From Adiantum capillus-veneris (taxonomy: Eukaryota > Streptophyta > Polypodiopsida > Polypodiales > Pteridaceae), in assembly GCA_014529385.2 (NCBI GenBank), contig CM043945.1, positions 2,452,312-2,516,311 of the forward strand: a DNA stretch of 64,000 nt, in the 5' to 3' direction. The notes beneath the pieces were generated by a model. That model was not told the DNA's origin, made no database searches, and saw nothing but the letters and a program-made list of their open reading frames with translations. The position numbers and the translations under genes were made by a program. Numbering within the stretch: the stretch's first letter is position 1; the number at the start of each line of letters is the position of its first letter. Shown piece by piece: positions 54,818 through 64,000 of this stretch.

Positions 54818-56491
54818 GTGGAACCACAAGTTGTGGCTGAGCCTGAGCCACCTATTTTGTGTAAATTTGGACGTATCTCGCGACCCCCTGATCGGTTTGT
54901 TCCATCTATGAACTATGTCATGTTGACTGATTGCAATGAGCCTTCATGTTACAAGGAAGTAGTGCAAATGAAGGACTCCAGGAGTTGGCAATTGGCCATG
55001 CAGTCAGAGATGACAGCTTTGCATAAAAACCAGACATGGAAGCTAGTTAAATTACCACAGGGCAAAAAGCCTCTACCTTGTAAATGGGTTTACAGGTATA
55101 AGATCACCACTCATGATAGTCAGCCAAAGTACAAAGCAAGGCTTGTTGCCAAGGGCTTTAAGCAAGAACAAGGCATTGACTTTGATGAATTCTTCTCTCC
55201 GGTGGTCAAGATGACTACATTGAGATGCTTTCTTGCATTGGTTGCCATATTAGATTTGGTGTTGCACCAAATGGATGTCAAGACAACGTTCTTGCATGGT
55301 GATTTAGATGTGAAAATTTACATGCAGCATCCAGAAGGGTTTGTTGAGAAAGGCAAGGAAGATTTGGTATGCCAATTGTTAAAGAGTCTTTATGGCTTAA
55401 AACAATTACCGAGGGCATGGTACCATAAGTTCCACAAGTTTATGCTTTCTCAAGGCTACAAACGTAGTGAGTTCGATCACTGTCTATATACAAAGAAGGC
55501 TAAGGACGGCAGTTGGCTGATCCTTATTTTGTATGTGGATGACATGTTGATTGCTGGCAAGCACTTGGAAGAAATTTCAGCTTTGAAGTCAAAGATGGCA
55601 AAATCGTTTGACATGAAAGACATGGGTGAGGCAAGTCATATACTTGGTATGCGCATTGAGAGAGACAGATCAAAGAAGTTGATTTGGTTATCTCAAACAG
55701 AGTATATTGACAAGGTTTTGCAACGTTTCAATATGGAGAAGGGAAAGGCATTGAGTGTTCCATTGCCACCATATGTGAAACTTAGCAAACAAGATTGTCC
55801 AGTGTCTGAGGAAGAACAGGCTGAAATGGATAAGATTCCATATGCGTTTGCAGTGGGTAGTTTGATGTATGCAATGATTGCTACTCGCCCAGACATTGCA
55901 TTTGTAGTGGGAGTAGTAAGTCGATACATGTCAAACCCAGGTAAGAAACATTGGGAGGCAGTGAAAGGAATATTGAGATACCTGAAAGCTACAAAGAGTA
56001 TGCGTATATGCTATGGGAGTCAGGAGCTAAGTGTAAAGGGTTTTACAGACTCAGATTATGCAGGTGACTTAGACAACCGAAGGTCTACGTTAGGGTATGT
56101 CTTTACATTGGCTGGTGGAGCAGTATCATGGCGTTCTAGATTACAAGATTGTGTTACTCAGTCTACTATGGAGGTTGAATATGTTGCAGCATCAGAGGCA
56201 TGCAAAGAATCAATTTGGCTTAATCGACTAGTAACAGATTTGGGAATCAAAGAAGAGATGCCTGTGCTATATTGTGATAGTGAGAGTGCTATACAATTGG
56301 CTCGCAATCCAGTTTATCACTCAAAGACAAAGCATGTGGATGTGAAATATCATTTCATCAGGGAAATGCTCGAGGATAAGCAAATTCACCTTGTCAAAGT
56401 TCACACCACAGAAAATCCTGCTGATCTACTTACAAAAGGACTTCCCTCAGAGAGCTTTGCGCATTTTTGCAAGCAGTTAGGTGTAGGGTAG
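54818..56491 (+). CDS. copia-B reverse transcriptase and RNase H
   Basis: The 557-codon open block begins just past the TAG that ends the integrase frame. RT: WQLAMQSEMTALHKNQTW, CKWVYRYK, KARLVAKGFKQEQGIDF, motif A VLHQMDVKTTFLHGDL, LYGLKQLPRAWY and motif C ILYVDDMLIAG. RNase H: SDYAGDLDNRRSTLGY (Asp), TMEVEYVAASEACKE (Glu), LYCDSESAIQLARNP (Asp) and HVDVKYHFIREML, ending PADLLTKGLPSESF. All catalytic residues are visible. It copies element RNA and removes RNA from hybrids. Confidence 0.95.
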   Translation: MEPQVVAEPEPPILCKFGRISRPPDRFVPSMNYVMLTDCNEPSCYKEVVQMKDSRSWQLAMQSEMTALHKNQTWKLVKLPQGKKPLPCKWVYRYKITTHDSQPKYKARLVAKGFKQEQGIDFDEFFSPVVKMTTLRCFLALVAILDLVLHQMDVKTTFLHGDLDVKIYMQHPEGFVEKGKEDLVCQLLKSLYGLKQLPRAWYHKFHKFMLSQGYKRSEFDHCLYTKKAKDGSWLILILYVDDMLIAGKHLEEISALKSKMAKSFDMKDMGEASHILGMRIERDRSKKLIWLSQTEYIDKVLQRFNMEKGKALSVPLPPYVKLSKQDCPVSEEEQAEMDKIPYAFAVGSLMYAMIATRPDIAFVVGVVSRYMSNPGKKHWEAVKGILRYLKATKSMRICYGSQELSVKGFTDSDYAGDLDNRRSTLGYVFTLAGGAVSWRSRLQDCVTQSTMEVEYVAASEACKESIWLNRLVTDLGIKEEMPVLYCDSESAIQLARNPVYHSKTKHVDVKYHFIREMLEDKQIHLVKVHTTENPADLLTKGLPSESFAHFCKQLGVG

Positions 56492-56580
56492 TACATCACT
56501 TCTCTACATCTCTTGTATATTAGCTTGTATAGTAGCTTCTCTCACACTTAAAGTACCACATTGGACTTTAAGTGGGAGGT

Positions 56581-56778
56581 TGTTGGGGTATGTATAAAGC
56601 CCAATGTGGTCGCCGAGGTAAGTGGGCGGGCCGCCAGGTATGTACACATATTCTTTTGTTAAAACCTAATAAGAACTCACTATGCTCTATACATTACAAC
56701 AGAGCGAGTTCACCATATTGTCGTGCTCTTCTTCTCTCACTCTCTCTCTCGCATCGCACTTCCGCTCGTACTCCTTCA
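56581..56778 (+). repeat. copia-B 3' LTR, 198 bp
   Basis: Near-identical to the 5' LTR, with an extra TGTATA-type hexamer after TTGGGGTA. It follows the polypurine tract TAAGTGGGAGGT. Confidence 0.95.
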
Positions 56779-57060
56779 GTCGGCACATAAGCCAAGCTGA
56801 TCTCTCCTACTGAGAGTCTCTCTCTGACATAGTGATAATGCACATCGATGTGCCTTATGCGAGAATGAGAAACTGGGTTCCTCGCAATTGCCAATGCGCT
56901 TTGACTATCAGTGTAGATGATGTTGACCTCAAACATTTATCCAACATCCATACCTCATACTCAACAGAGATGAGAGGACTTCAAAGGAGAGCTATCCTTT
57001 GTAAGGAGGTGGGCTATGGCAATGAGTGCAAAGAAAATTTAGGTTCTAGTTGATGCAATA
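56779..57060 (-). pseudogene. copia-C RNase H, upstream half
   Basis: It contains IIYTDSQSALAIARNPVSHS, RHIDVHYHYVRERLS and GEISLAYVP on the minus strand, then is cut by the younger copia insertion. Upstream sequence (about 56930-57060) is degenerate copia. Confidence 0.85.
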
Positions 57061-58763
57061 TCTTAATTGTCAAAGAAGGTTACATATATTTGGATGTCAA
57101 AACATCAACATAATTTCCTAAAGGATGCAAAATTATCAATAAATATTTAATTCATGTTCAGAGTGGAAACTTGTATGGTCAAGAAAATCGGATTTTTTGA
57201 TGAGGTTTCCAATAAGGTCAATAAATATGAAAGTGTTGTTGTGGGATGCCATGGTAGAGGATTATTGATGGTTATGATGCTCACTGTTGTTAAGGGCTAT
57301 ATAAGGGGGGGAAACATGGATGGTGTTTTTGCTTGTATGCAAAAGTGAATGTGAGTTGTGTGTTGTTTAAAGAGCCAAGGGCTTCAAGACTAAGCATGCC
57401 ATAAAGATAGAGCTCATCTTTGTAAAATATGTAACTTTAGAAAGTGGTGAGATAGTTCTTAAGATAGTCATTTTATGATATATCCACTCAAGTAGACATA
57501 TAGATAGTTTATGAGTCCCATGTCGTTATGAGAGTGGCGTTAGTTTCCTGTTTGTACATGTATGTGTGGAATTGATGTAAGTGATTTCAAATGAAATAAG
57601 GGATGTGTTTTGATTAAAAGATGAACACACACATGCAACACACAAAGTGAGAAGAAGAAGAAGAAGAGAGAAAGATAGACTTCATGCACCTAGTAATTAG
57701 GCTCTTGAAGCAAGCAATATCTCGTCTCTATCTTGTATACATACTCCACACACAACAACAAGCAATCATAGCCATTAACCTATTTAACACACACACAAAA
57801 TAGGTATACATCTTATGCAGTGATATAGCTAGTACTAAATAGTTAAACATCTTATGCAGTGATATAGCTAGTACTAAATTATTAAAATAGAAATTGCAAG
57901 TCTAAATTGGCTAATTCCCATACATACGTATACAAAACAAGATGTCAATAATTATCTCTCGGACCTTACTCAATCTTGTTGTTGTATTTAGGAAGCAACA
58001 TCATTCCAGATATGAGAGAGAGGGAGAGAAGAAAGGGAGTTTTGTTGACTTCATTTTCACAATAAATAGGACTTTGAGGTAATATATGAGGTAGAATATT
58101 AACATGAACATGCACTCAGCAACACATAAAAACAAAAATTTACATATTCTACATGTATATAATACATGCCTTGTGTGTGCATGCATATCATTAGCTATAC
58201 TAAATTATTAAACGGTGGTTGAAAGCCCAATTTAACTTTCTTGGGGCTTACTCTCCTTGCACATGTATTAAAAAAACCATAAGATAGATAGTTATCTCAC
58301 ATGATTACATGCACTCTCTTTCTCTCACACTCCTACTGTATTGTTCAAGAAACAAAATCTGCTTGAAGAGTGGAGACTTATGAGATAAGACTATGGCTAT
58401 TGTACTAATCAAACTATGATTACCATACTAGAACTTGAGTTCAAAGATAATAAGGTTAAATGGGTCTTATCTCCCATTAGTCTTTTTTTGAGGGTCTAGA
58501 TGCTAAATTAAAAGAATGGGAATGGAGAATTGTTGGCTAAGAAAATGAAGAATCTCTAAAGCCTACCAACAAAGATCATAACAATTTTGATAAAAAGCTT
58601 AATCAGGTAGATTTGCCAATGAAATTTGCATGAGTGTATTGATTGCAAGGTCATGCCTTGTCATGTAGCATGTAAAGGTGCTTGTGGACCATGCCTATTA
58701 GTGGTTGTAGAGCTCAACTGTGCACAACGAGCATGCAACCAAAGAGTGGATGTTGAATGTGTA

Positions 58764-58830
58764 CCTGGGATCGAACTGCCCATGGGTACTCAGGCTAGTG
58801 TGGACAAGTAGGCCACCACTATATAAAAAG
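58764..58830 (-). mobile_element. Possible tRNA-derived SINE head
   Basis: The minus strand has an A-box-like GTGGTGGCCTACTTGTCC and, about 35 bases on, a B-box-like GGCAGTTCGATCCCAGG. This is the spacing of an internal Pol III promoter. No 3' tail or flanking duplication was identified. Confidence 0.4.
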
Positions 58831-59155
58831 GCATTGAGTTATTATCCTCATCATATCATATGATGCATGTCATGTGTGGTGCTTAGAGCACTCTCTAACC
58901 CTCTGTGGTTGGGTGGTAAACTGAGCTCCTTACCTTCCACAACTATGGAACGGTATGTGGCAATCATTACAACAAAGTAAAATAAGTATCAGTGCAAGTG
59001 AAACTTTTGATGTGATGTAACCAAGTACGAGAAGAGATGCTCTTTTTCCACATGTTATTGAGTTCCCTTGCTGCCTAAGTCTTCAAATTTTATCGTGTGC
59101 ATCTACAATTTATCCATTTTCCTTGCATGGATTAATAGATTTGTTTATTGTGCAA

Positions 59156-59431
59156 TTAAACCTTGCTAGAATACATAGTAGTGCCTTTTTCAATGACAAC
59201 GATTGCATCATGGTCCACTTGACTCCATGCATTCAATACAGGTAGTAGATCAGCACTCGTGCTACCTAAATTGATGGATCTGTACAGATAACTAGTGTTT
59301 CCTAAATTGGCAACTCTATACAAGGATGAGCATTGACACACATTGCCTAAAGTGGCGAATTTGTGTGTACGTGATGATAGACATATGTAGACAGGACTAG
59401 ACAAAGGCATAAAAGACAAAACATTTACCAC
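59156..59431 (-). CDS. Unrecognised ORF with internal repeat
   Basis: This 91-codon ORF contains three related segments: HKFATLGNVCQC, YRVANLGNTSYL and YRSINLGSTSADL. The DNA repeat has a period of about 50 bases. It may be a small repeat-protein fragment or a degenerate tandem duplication that stays open by chance. Confidence 0.22.
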   Translation of the reverse strand: MVNVLSFMPLSSPVYICLSSRTHKFATLGNVCQCSSLYRVANLGNTSYLYRSINLGSTSADLLPVLNAWSQVDHDAIVVIEKGTTMYSSKV

Positions 59432-62344
59432 ATGTTTGATGCTAGGTTGAAGTACTAAAGTATGTAAAAATATTGACGATCATCCCAAATCACTTGAACT
59501 CATGTGACTCTTTGTATAGTTTTATGATAAATCATCTCAGTAGAAGTCCAACCCAATGTAATTACAAGCCATGATGTTAGAGATAATTGATGTTATAGCT
59601 TATAACAGAGAGTAGACAAATAAAAGAGCCCTGTCTTCTAAATGTGTCCGATGGTATTCTCTCTTGTTGCGAAATTGCTTGAGTGTAGCCTCTTAGGAAT
59701 ATCTGCAAAGAGAGTCACAAAAAAAAGAGCATTGAGTATTAATGTATCAAATCGAGTATATTAAATTGGGGGATTGTCATATAAGAAGATGTTGTAAAAG
59801 GTGGTGCAAAAATTGGAGATCTTAAGATAAGGAAGGAAGTAGAATAAGTACTAAGATGGTGCATTTTTTTCATGACATTTGGGCCTGTAGAGAATACTAA
59901 CTCATCAAAGGAAACTCAAATGCTATCATTAGATCTATATTAAAAGAATATATTGAGAAATTATGTACCTAGAGGTTCTTTAAAGAAAGAGGTGGTAACC
60001 AAATTGATAATCAAGCCATGTCAATTGAGTTTGTATACTTGTGTTTTCCTTTGAATATGATTAATAGAGATATTTTAGGAGTGTGGCATATTCTAGCATA
60101 AGAGAGTTAGTATGCTAAATGAAATCGATACTATAAATTATAAGTTAGTCTAGATATTTACTGTGTAAAAAAAACAAAGACACTATCTTAAAATCTGATA
60201 TCTTGTTGTTAGTGTATTATGATTTGAGTTTGTAAATGATTTTGCAAAAATAAAAGAAACTAAAACAAAGAGAGAAGTTACTTGACTGTTTTGTGTAAGC
60301 TATTAATCTCTAAATCAAGAAAGTCTCCACAAATTTGTAACTGCCACAAACCATAAGCTTTATATATGTATTTATAACATTTAATAACGTCAATTTATAG
60401 ATTCTAAGGTCTAAGTGATAATACCTAGCTGTCAATTGTTATGGAATGTAGGGCTTACAACTATTTGAAAACCACAAAAAAGAGTGAGAAAGAGAGAGTA
60501 CAACTAAGCATGACAGTGTGTTGCTTATCAAGCTCATTATGATGTGTCTTACCCATTGTAAGGGCTCATATGCAATAAGATCGTGAGAGTGTGTGTGTCT
60601 GTGTGGATAATTGTACAAGCAATTGTTAAAGCAAGATCGTCCTTTAATAAAGGAAATGTTTTGTGAGATCTAGTGTGAATTTTAGGAATAAGGGTAAGGG
60701 TGGGTTATCGAAGTGAAATGGCAGAATCTACATAGCCAAATGCCAAAGGTTTTTCTTATCTATTTATTAGCCAATTATCATATGAAGCAACAAGGGTCAT
60801 GAATGAAACAAGAGAGCATAGAGTCCTTGCAAAAATAGAAATGCATGTGGTAATGTCAAGATTGGCGTATATCGGGCATATATCATGTTATTTTGGTATA
60901 TCACCCTACAAAGCTAGGGAGCAAAATCATGTTTTTTAAAGCAATTAATTAAACAAAATGCTTGCCAATACCTTTCATAAAACAAAATTTGTCTAAAGGT
61001 AAAGCGAGCCATTCTTGTGATCTGCATTGTTTTAATTATCCAAGAAGTATTTACAAATAATTCATAGCAATAAGCTTCAGAATGCTTATACAAATGCTTA
61101 GATTGTTACTCAATGAACACATTCTCAATTACTATCTACACATGGTCTCTACACAAAGTAAAACTATAATTACTTCTTGAACACCTCATGCTTAGTCATT
61201 CAACCCACAACATTGAACTATTGAGCCTAATTTCAATTGACAAATTAGTCACTATAAGCAGATCTTGAGAGACGCAAAAGCATTCAAGCCTACAATTGAT
61301 GATATTTGACTCCAACAAAGCAACATATTTTGATTCCAAATTGTATAGCTTTGGTTTAGGTAAATATGCAAGTGTCACAAGTTGCTACATGTAGCTAAGG
61401 ATGTTTACATGATCGGGGATAAAATCAGCATTTACATAAGGGATGTGGATCAAAAGATAGGGCGAGATCTAGTAACACATGCTTGAGTCTATGATGAGTA
61501 CTCAGATCCCCATCATCATCACTTGTTCAATTTGGCTATCATGTCGATTGTTGCATTCCAAAAGCACCTCCATAAATGTCTGCTACAAGATCCATGAGGT
61601 ATAATGTGGCTATCAAGGTAGAGTGGGTATGTCTTCATCAATGGGAATTGCTTTCCATCCACAAGAAATACAAGAAGGACCCAGGAAGCTACTGCGGAAC
61701 GGTGCCAATTGGAAGCCGGTGGGCATCATTTGCAAGAAGCCAAAGCTATATAAAAAAAGCAAGTGCCGTTGCTCATCAACAAAGGGCAAGCTCCTAAATC
61801 TTGGGTGGGATGGGTTCTCGACTAGAAAGCAAAATTTGGAAGCTCATAAGGAAAGTCAACGGGACTTGGCATGTCAATCAAATTCAAATAGTATGGAACC
61901 CCATCCTTCATTACATATCGCACCTGTAGCTTGATGGTAATCCCTCCCTCTATTTCAACATTCATATTATCCAAAAATTGATGCTTCATTTCTCTATTAC
62001 TCATGGTACCGGTTGTTTAAAGAGGCCCGCTTATCTGCCATTGTTGACTTGCCATGGTCAATATGGGAAATTATAGATAAATTTCTAATCTGGGACATTG
62101 AAACCTTGGACATGCGATCTTGCAGAGGGGAGTTTGATGTATGTGAGCTCAAGAGCTCCGTTGGCACTGCTTTGGCAGCAAGTGGTACTCAACAAAATTC
62201 GGCAATGTTGGCTATGAGACACTCTAAGTTCCAAGAAAGTGTGAAAACGAGGGTAGAGGTCACTCTGAGGAATTACTTGTTGTGATGATGTGATAGTAGG
62301 TCCATGCTCAAAGGTGAATTGGCTACTGTCATGGTGAGCGTGAG

Positions 62345-62347
<3 letters not shown>

Positions 62348-62412
<65 letters not shown>
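62348..62412. repeat. (GT)n microsatellite
   Basis: About 32 units. Confidence 0.96.
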
Positions 62413-62413
<1 letters not shown>

Positions 62414-62446
62414 CACCCATATACTTGCAAGACGATCGTCAAGCTG

Positions 62447-62450
<4 letters not shown>

Positions 62451-62536
<86 letters not shown>

Positions 62537-62560
62537 AGAAGAAGAAGAAGAAGAAGAAGA
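62451..62560. repeat. (AG)n-(AAG)n compound microsatellite
   Basis: About 41 AG units followed by about nine AAG units. Confidence 0.95.
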
Positions 62561-62789
62561 GAATTTTAATGTCGTAGGAAACCATCCCAAGAGACCTTAA
62601 AGATCTATCTGACGAGGACTCCAGTTGAACTCAAGACCTGTTATTCAAGAGGGAAATGGCATAACCAATCTACCACACTTGGGCGATAAAAAGGTTATAC
62701 CATTTTCCTCTTCTTATTAACACACACACACACACCCGAGAAGAAGAGAATTTTAACTTCGTAGGAAACCATCCCAAGAGACCTTAAAG
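62552..62789 (-). mobile_element. tRNA-like SINE block between 50-bp direct repeats
   Basis: The minus strand has GTGTGGTAGATTGGTTATGCC (A-box-like, 62658-62678) and GGTCTTGAGTTCAACTGGAGTCC (B-box-like, 62616-62638). The segment AGAATTTTAA...CCTTAAAG occurs at 62552-62602 and again at 62740-62789, nearly identical, so the block was partly duplicated around the tRNA-like core. Confidence 0.5.
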
Positions 62790-64000
62790 GATACAACCAT
62801 ATGCAGAACAATCTCCACGAGTGTGGCATAAGCTATTCTCCAAAAAATTCCCCGGGGTACTCACATTGTTTCTCCACTGCTGCCTTTGCTTCATAAATTT
62901 AGCACATTTAACATCTGGATCACGCTGAACTGCATAGCATAAATGAAAGCATGCACTAATCCGCATAGTATAAAGATGCATAAAACAATTTTCAAAGCAT
63001 GAAACAGTGTACTGGTCCTTACTTGAGAATTCTGGTCTTCAAAAGCATAAACTGTACTGATCTTTACTGGTGCATTTGATTAATCAAAACTATGAAACTT
63101 TGAATATCGTTTGCAATAAAGCTTTCGTACTGAGCATGAGCTGATGTGATTAGCTGGAGTACTGGTTTATGGGGTATATTCTGAAAAGATGAAATGCCTA
63201 ATTGAAAAATAAAGAAACTAGGACTTCGGGAACCTGCAACAGGAATATTGAAGAGATAACACGTGCTTGATCAACTAATATAATGTCTGAGTACTTAGAC
63301 CGCTTTTCCGAATTTTTAAACACCCACTTAATCACACAGATGCATGCAAATAAATGTCGTCTGGTTGTTGATAACACTCAATTATGCATACCTGATCATA
63401 TGCATGTCTATATAAAGTGGTTTTGGAAGATAATAAATATGAAAGTGGTCGCTTGTCGAGAAAAAAATGGTATAATAACTGTGGTTTTTGAATCGCATAT
63501 TTTATTGGACTTAGGGAATCCTTTTCTCAATTTACTCTCTAATCCGGAAACATATCATAGTGAATGAGCGGGCTGGCTGAGCTGGTCCGAGAATACAAAA
63601 TCTTTAAGCTGGTTGAAAATACATGCTTGCTTAAAGTTAACATAATTGTAGGAGTAACTTGGTGGTTGCAGACTTAATCTGAATAAGGAAATTCTTTTTG
63701 TGGTTGAGACTGGATTATGCTTAACCAATCATTTGCAGGTATTGATAAAGGTAGTTGTTGGAAAGACATGAATATTAAGTTTTTTTTTGGAAGACAACTG
63801 ATTTCTTGTCGAGAAAAATGACTAGTTTTTTTGAGAGCAGGTTTTGAATCACATACAGGAAGATAATTGGAATGTTTGAAAATTGTTTAGAAAAACAAAC
63901 AAAACTCTGGTTTTGTTTTTTCAAATATCGAGTACAATGATTGCCAATGCTCATGAAATGAATGCTTGTCTGATACAGGAACCAAACAAAGTAAGGCTGA

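Larger units (their letters stand above)
51312..56778 (+). mobile_element. Complete Ty1/copia element (copia-B), nested
   Basis: The LTRs are at 51312-51503 and 56581-56778, with the target duplication GTCGG at 51307-51311 and 56779-56783. An initiator-Met PBS (51506-51517), gag, protease, integrase, RT, RNase H and a PPT (56569-56580) are in copia order. The LTRs differ by a 6-base indel and a few substitutions, so the insertion is young. Internal stops and single-base insertions make it inactive. Confidence 0.96.
57061..61990. other. Intergenic stretch with small repeats
   Basis: AT-rich. It holds a 33-base direct duplication (57808-57840 and 57847-57879), a tRNA-like SINE fragment (about 58764-58830) and a minus-strand ORF (59156-59431) with a repeated LGN-type motif. 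No recognised gene. Confidence 0.5.
61991..64000. other. Intergenic stretch with large microsatellites
   Basis: ORFs at 62013-62285 and 63283-63567 have no recognised domain. It contains (GT)n, (GA)n and (AAG)n tracts and a SINE-like block. The right edge shows nothing clear. Confidence 0.45.

Overview
This window looks like plant nuclear DNA, most likely from a fern or another large-genome land plant. It is AT-rich and full of (GA)n/(TC)n, (GT)n and poly-G tracts, and holds Ty1/copia, Ty3/gypsy chromovirus and L1-type LINE elements. It contains one conventional protein-coding gene with plant-like introns. The fern suggestion rests on the general look of the retroelement proteins and is not proven. 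I found no rRNA, tRNA gene, CRISPR array or bacterial-style operon.

The gene lies on the minus strand and spans 28682-49551. It encodes a DHX33-type DEAH-box RNA helicase. I could join eleven exons with consistent phase at every junction into a 703-codon frame with all helicase motifs. Exons 1-2 (49254-49551) are separated from exons 3-11 (28682-31775) by a 17.5 kb intron. That intron holds a deleted LTR element (33279-35298), LINE 3' ends, a near full-length chromovirus (36533-42594), a truncated LINE carrying a foreign insert (42651-45376) and two solo LTRs with target duplications (46077-46644 and 46954-48118). A fold-back, MITE-like inverted repeat lies just upstream of the start codon (about 49680-50350).

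Layout from left to right: 1-3936, L1-type LINE on the minus strand (ORF1, endonuclease, reverse transcriptase). 3937-5304, copia pol remnant. 5305-7871, no recognised gene apart from a weak FAR1/MULE-like fragment. 7877-16759, full-length gypsy chromovirus on the minus strand with TTGCT target duplication and initiator-Met PBS. 16765-20104, sparse, with one PPT-LTR-PBS remnant. 20105-24980, non-coding LTR element (LARD-like) with a tRNA-Asp-type PBS. 24981-28681, sparse, with a diverged LTR and tandem repeats. 28682-49551, the helicase gene. 50880-57060, an old minus-strand copia interrupted by a younger complete copia (51312-56778, target duplication GTCGG). 57060-64000, sparse, with two tRNA-like SINE fragments and large microsatellites.

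All retroelement coding regions carry stops or frameshifts, so none looks autonomous, although several keep intact reverse transcriptase blocks. I saw no clearly new biological system. The strongest points are the giant transposon-filled intron, the microsatellite expansions visible by comparing paired LTRs, the repeated association of element ends with (TC)n tracts, an unclassified insert with 8-bp target duplication, and telo-box arrays inside one LTR family.
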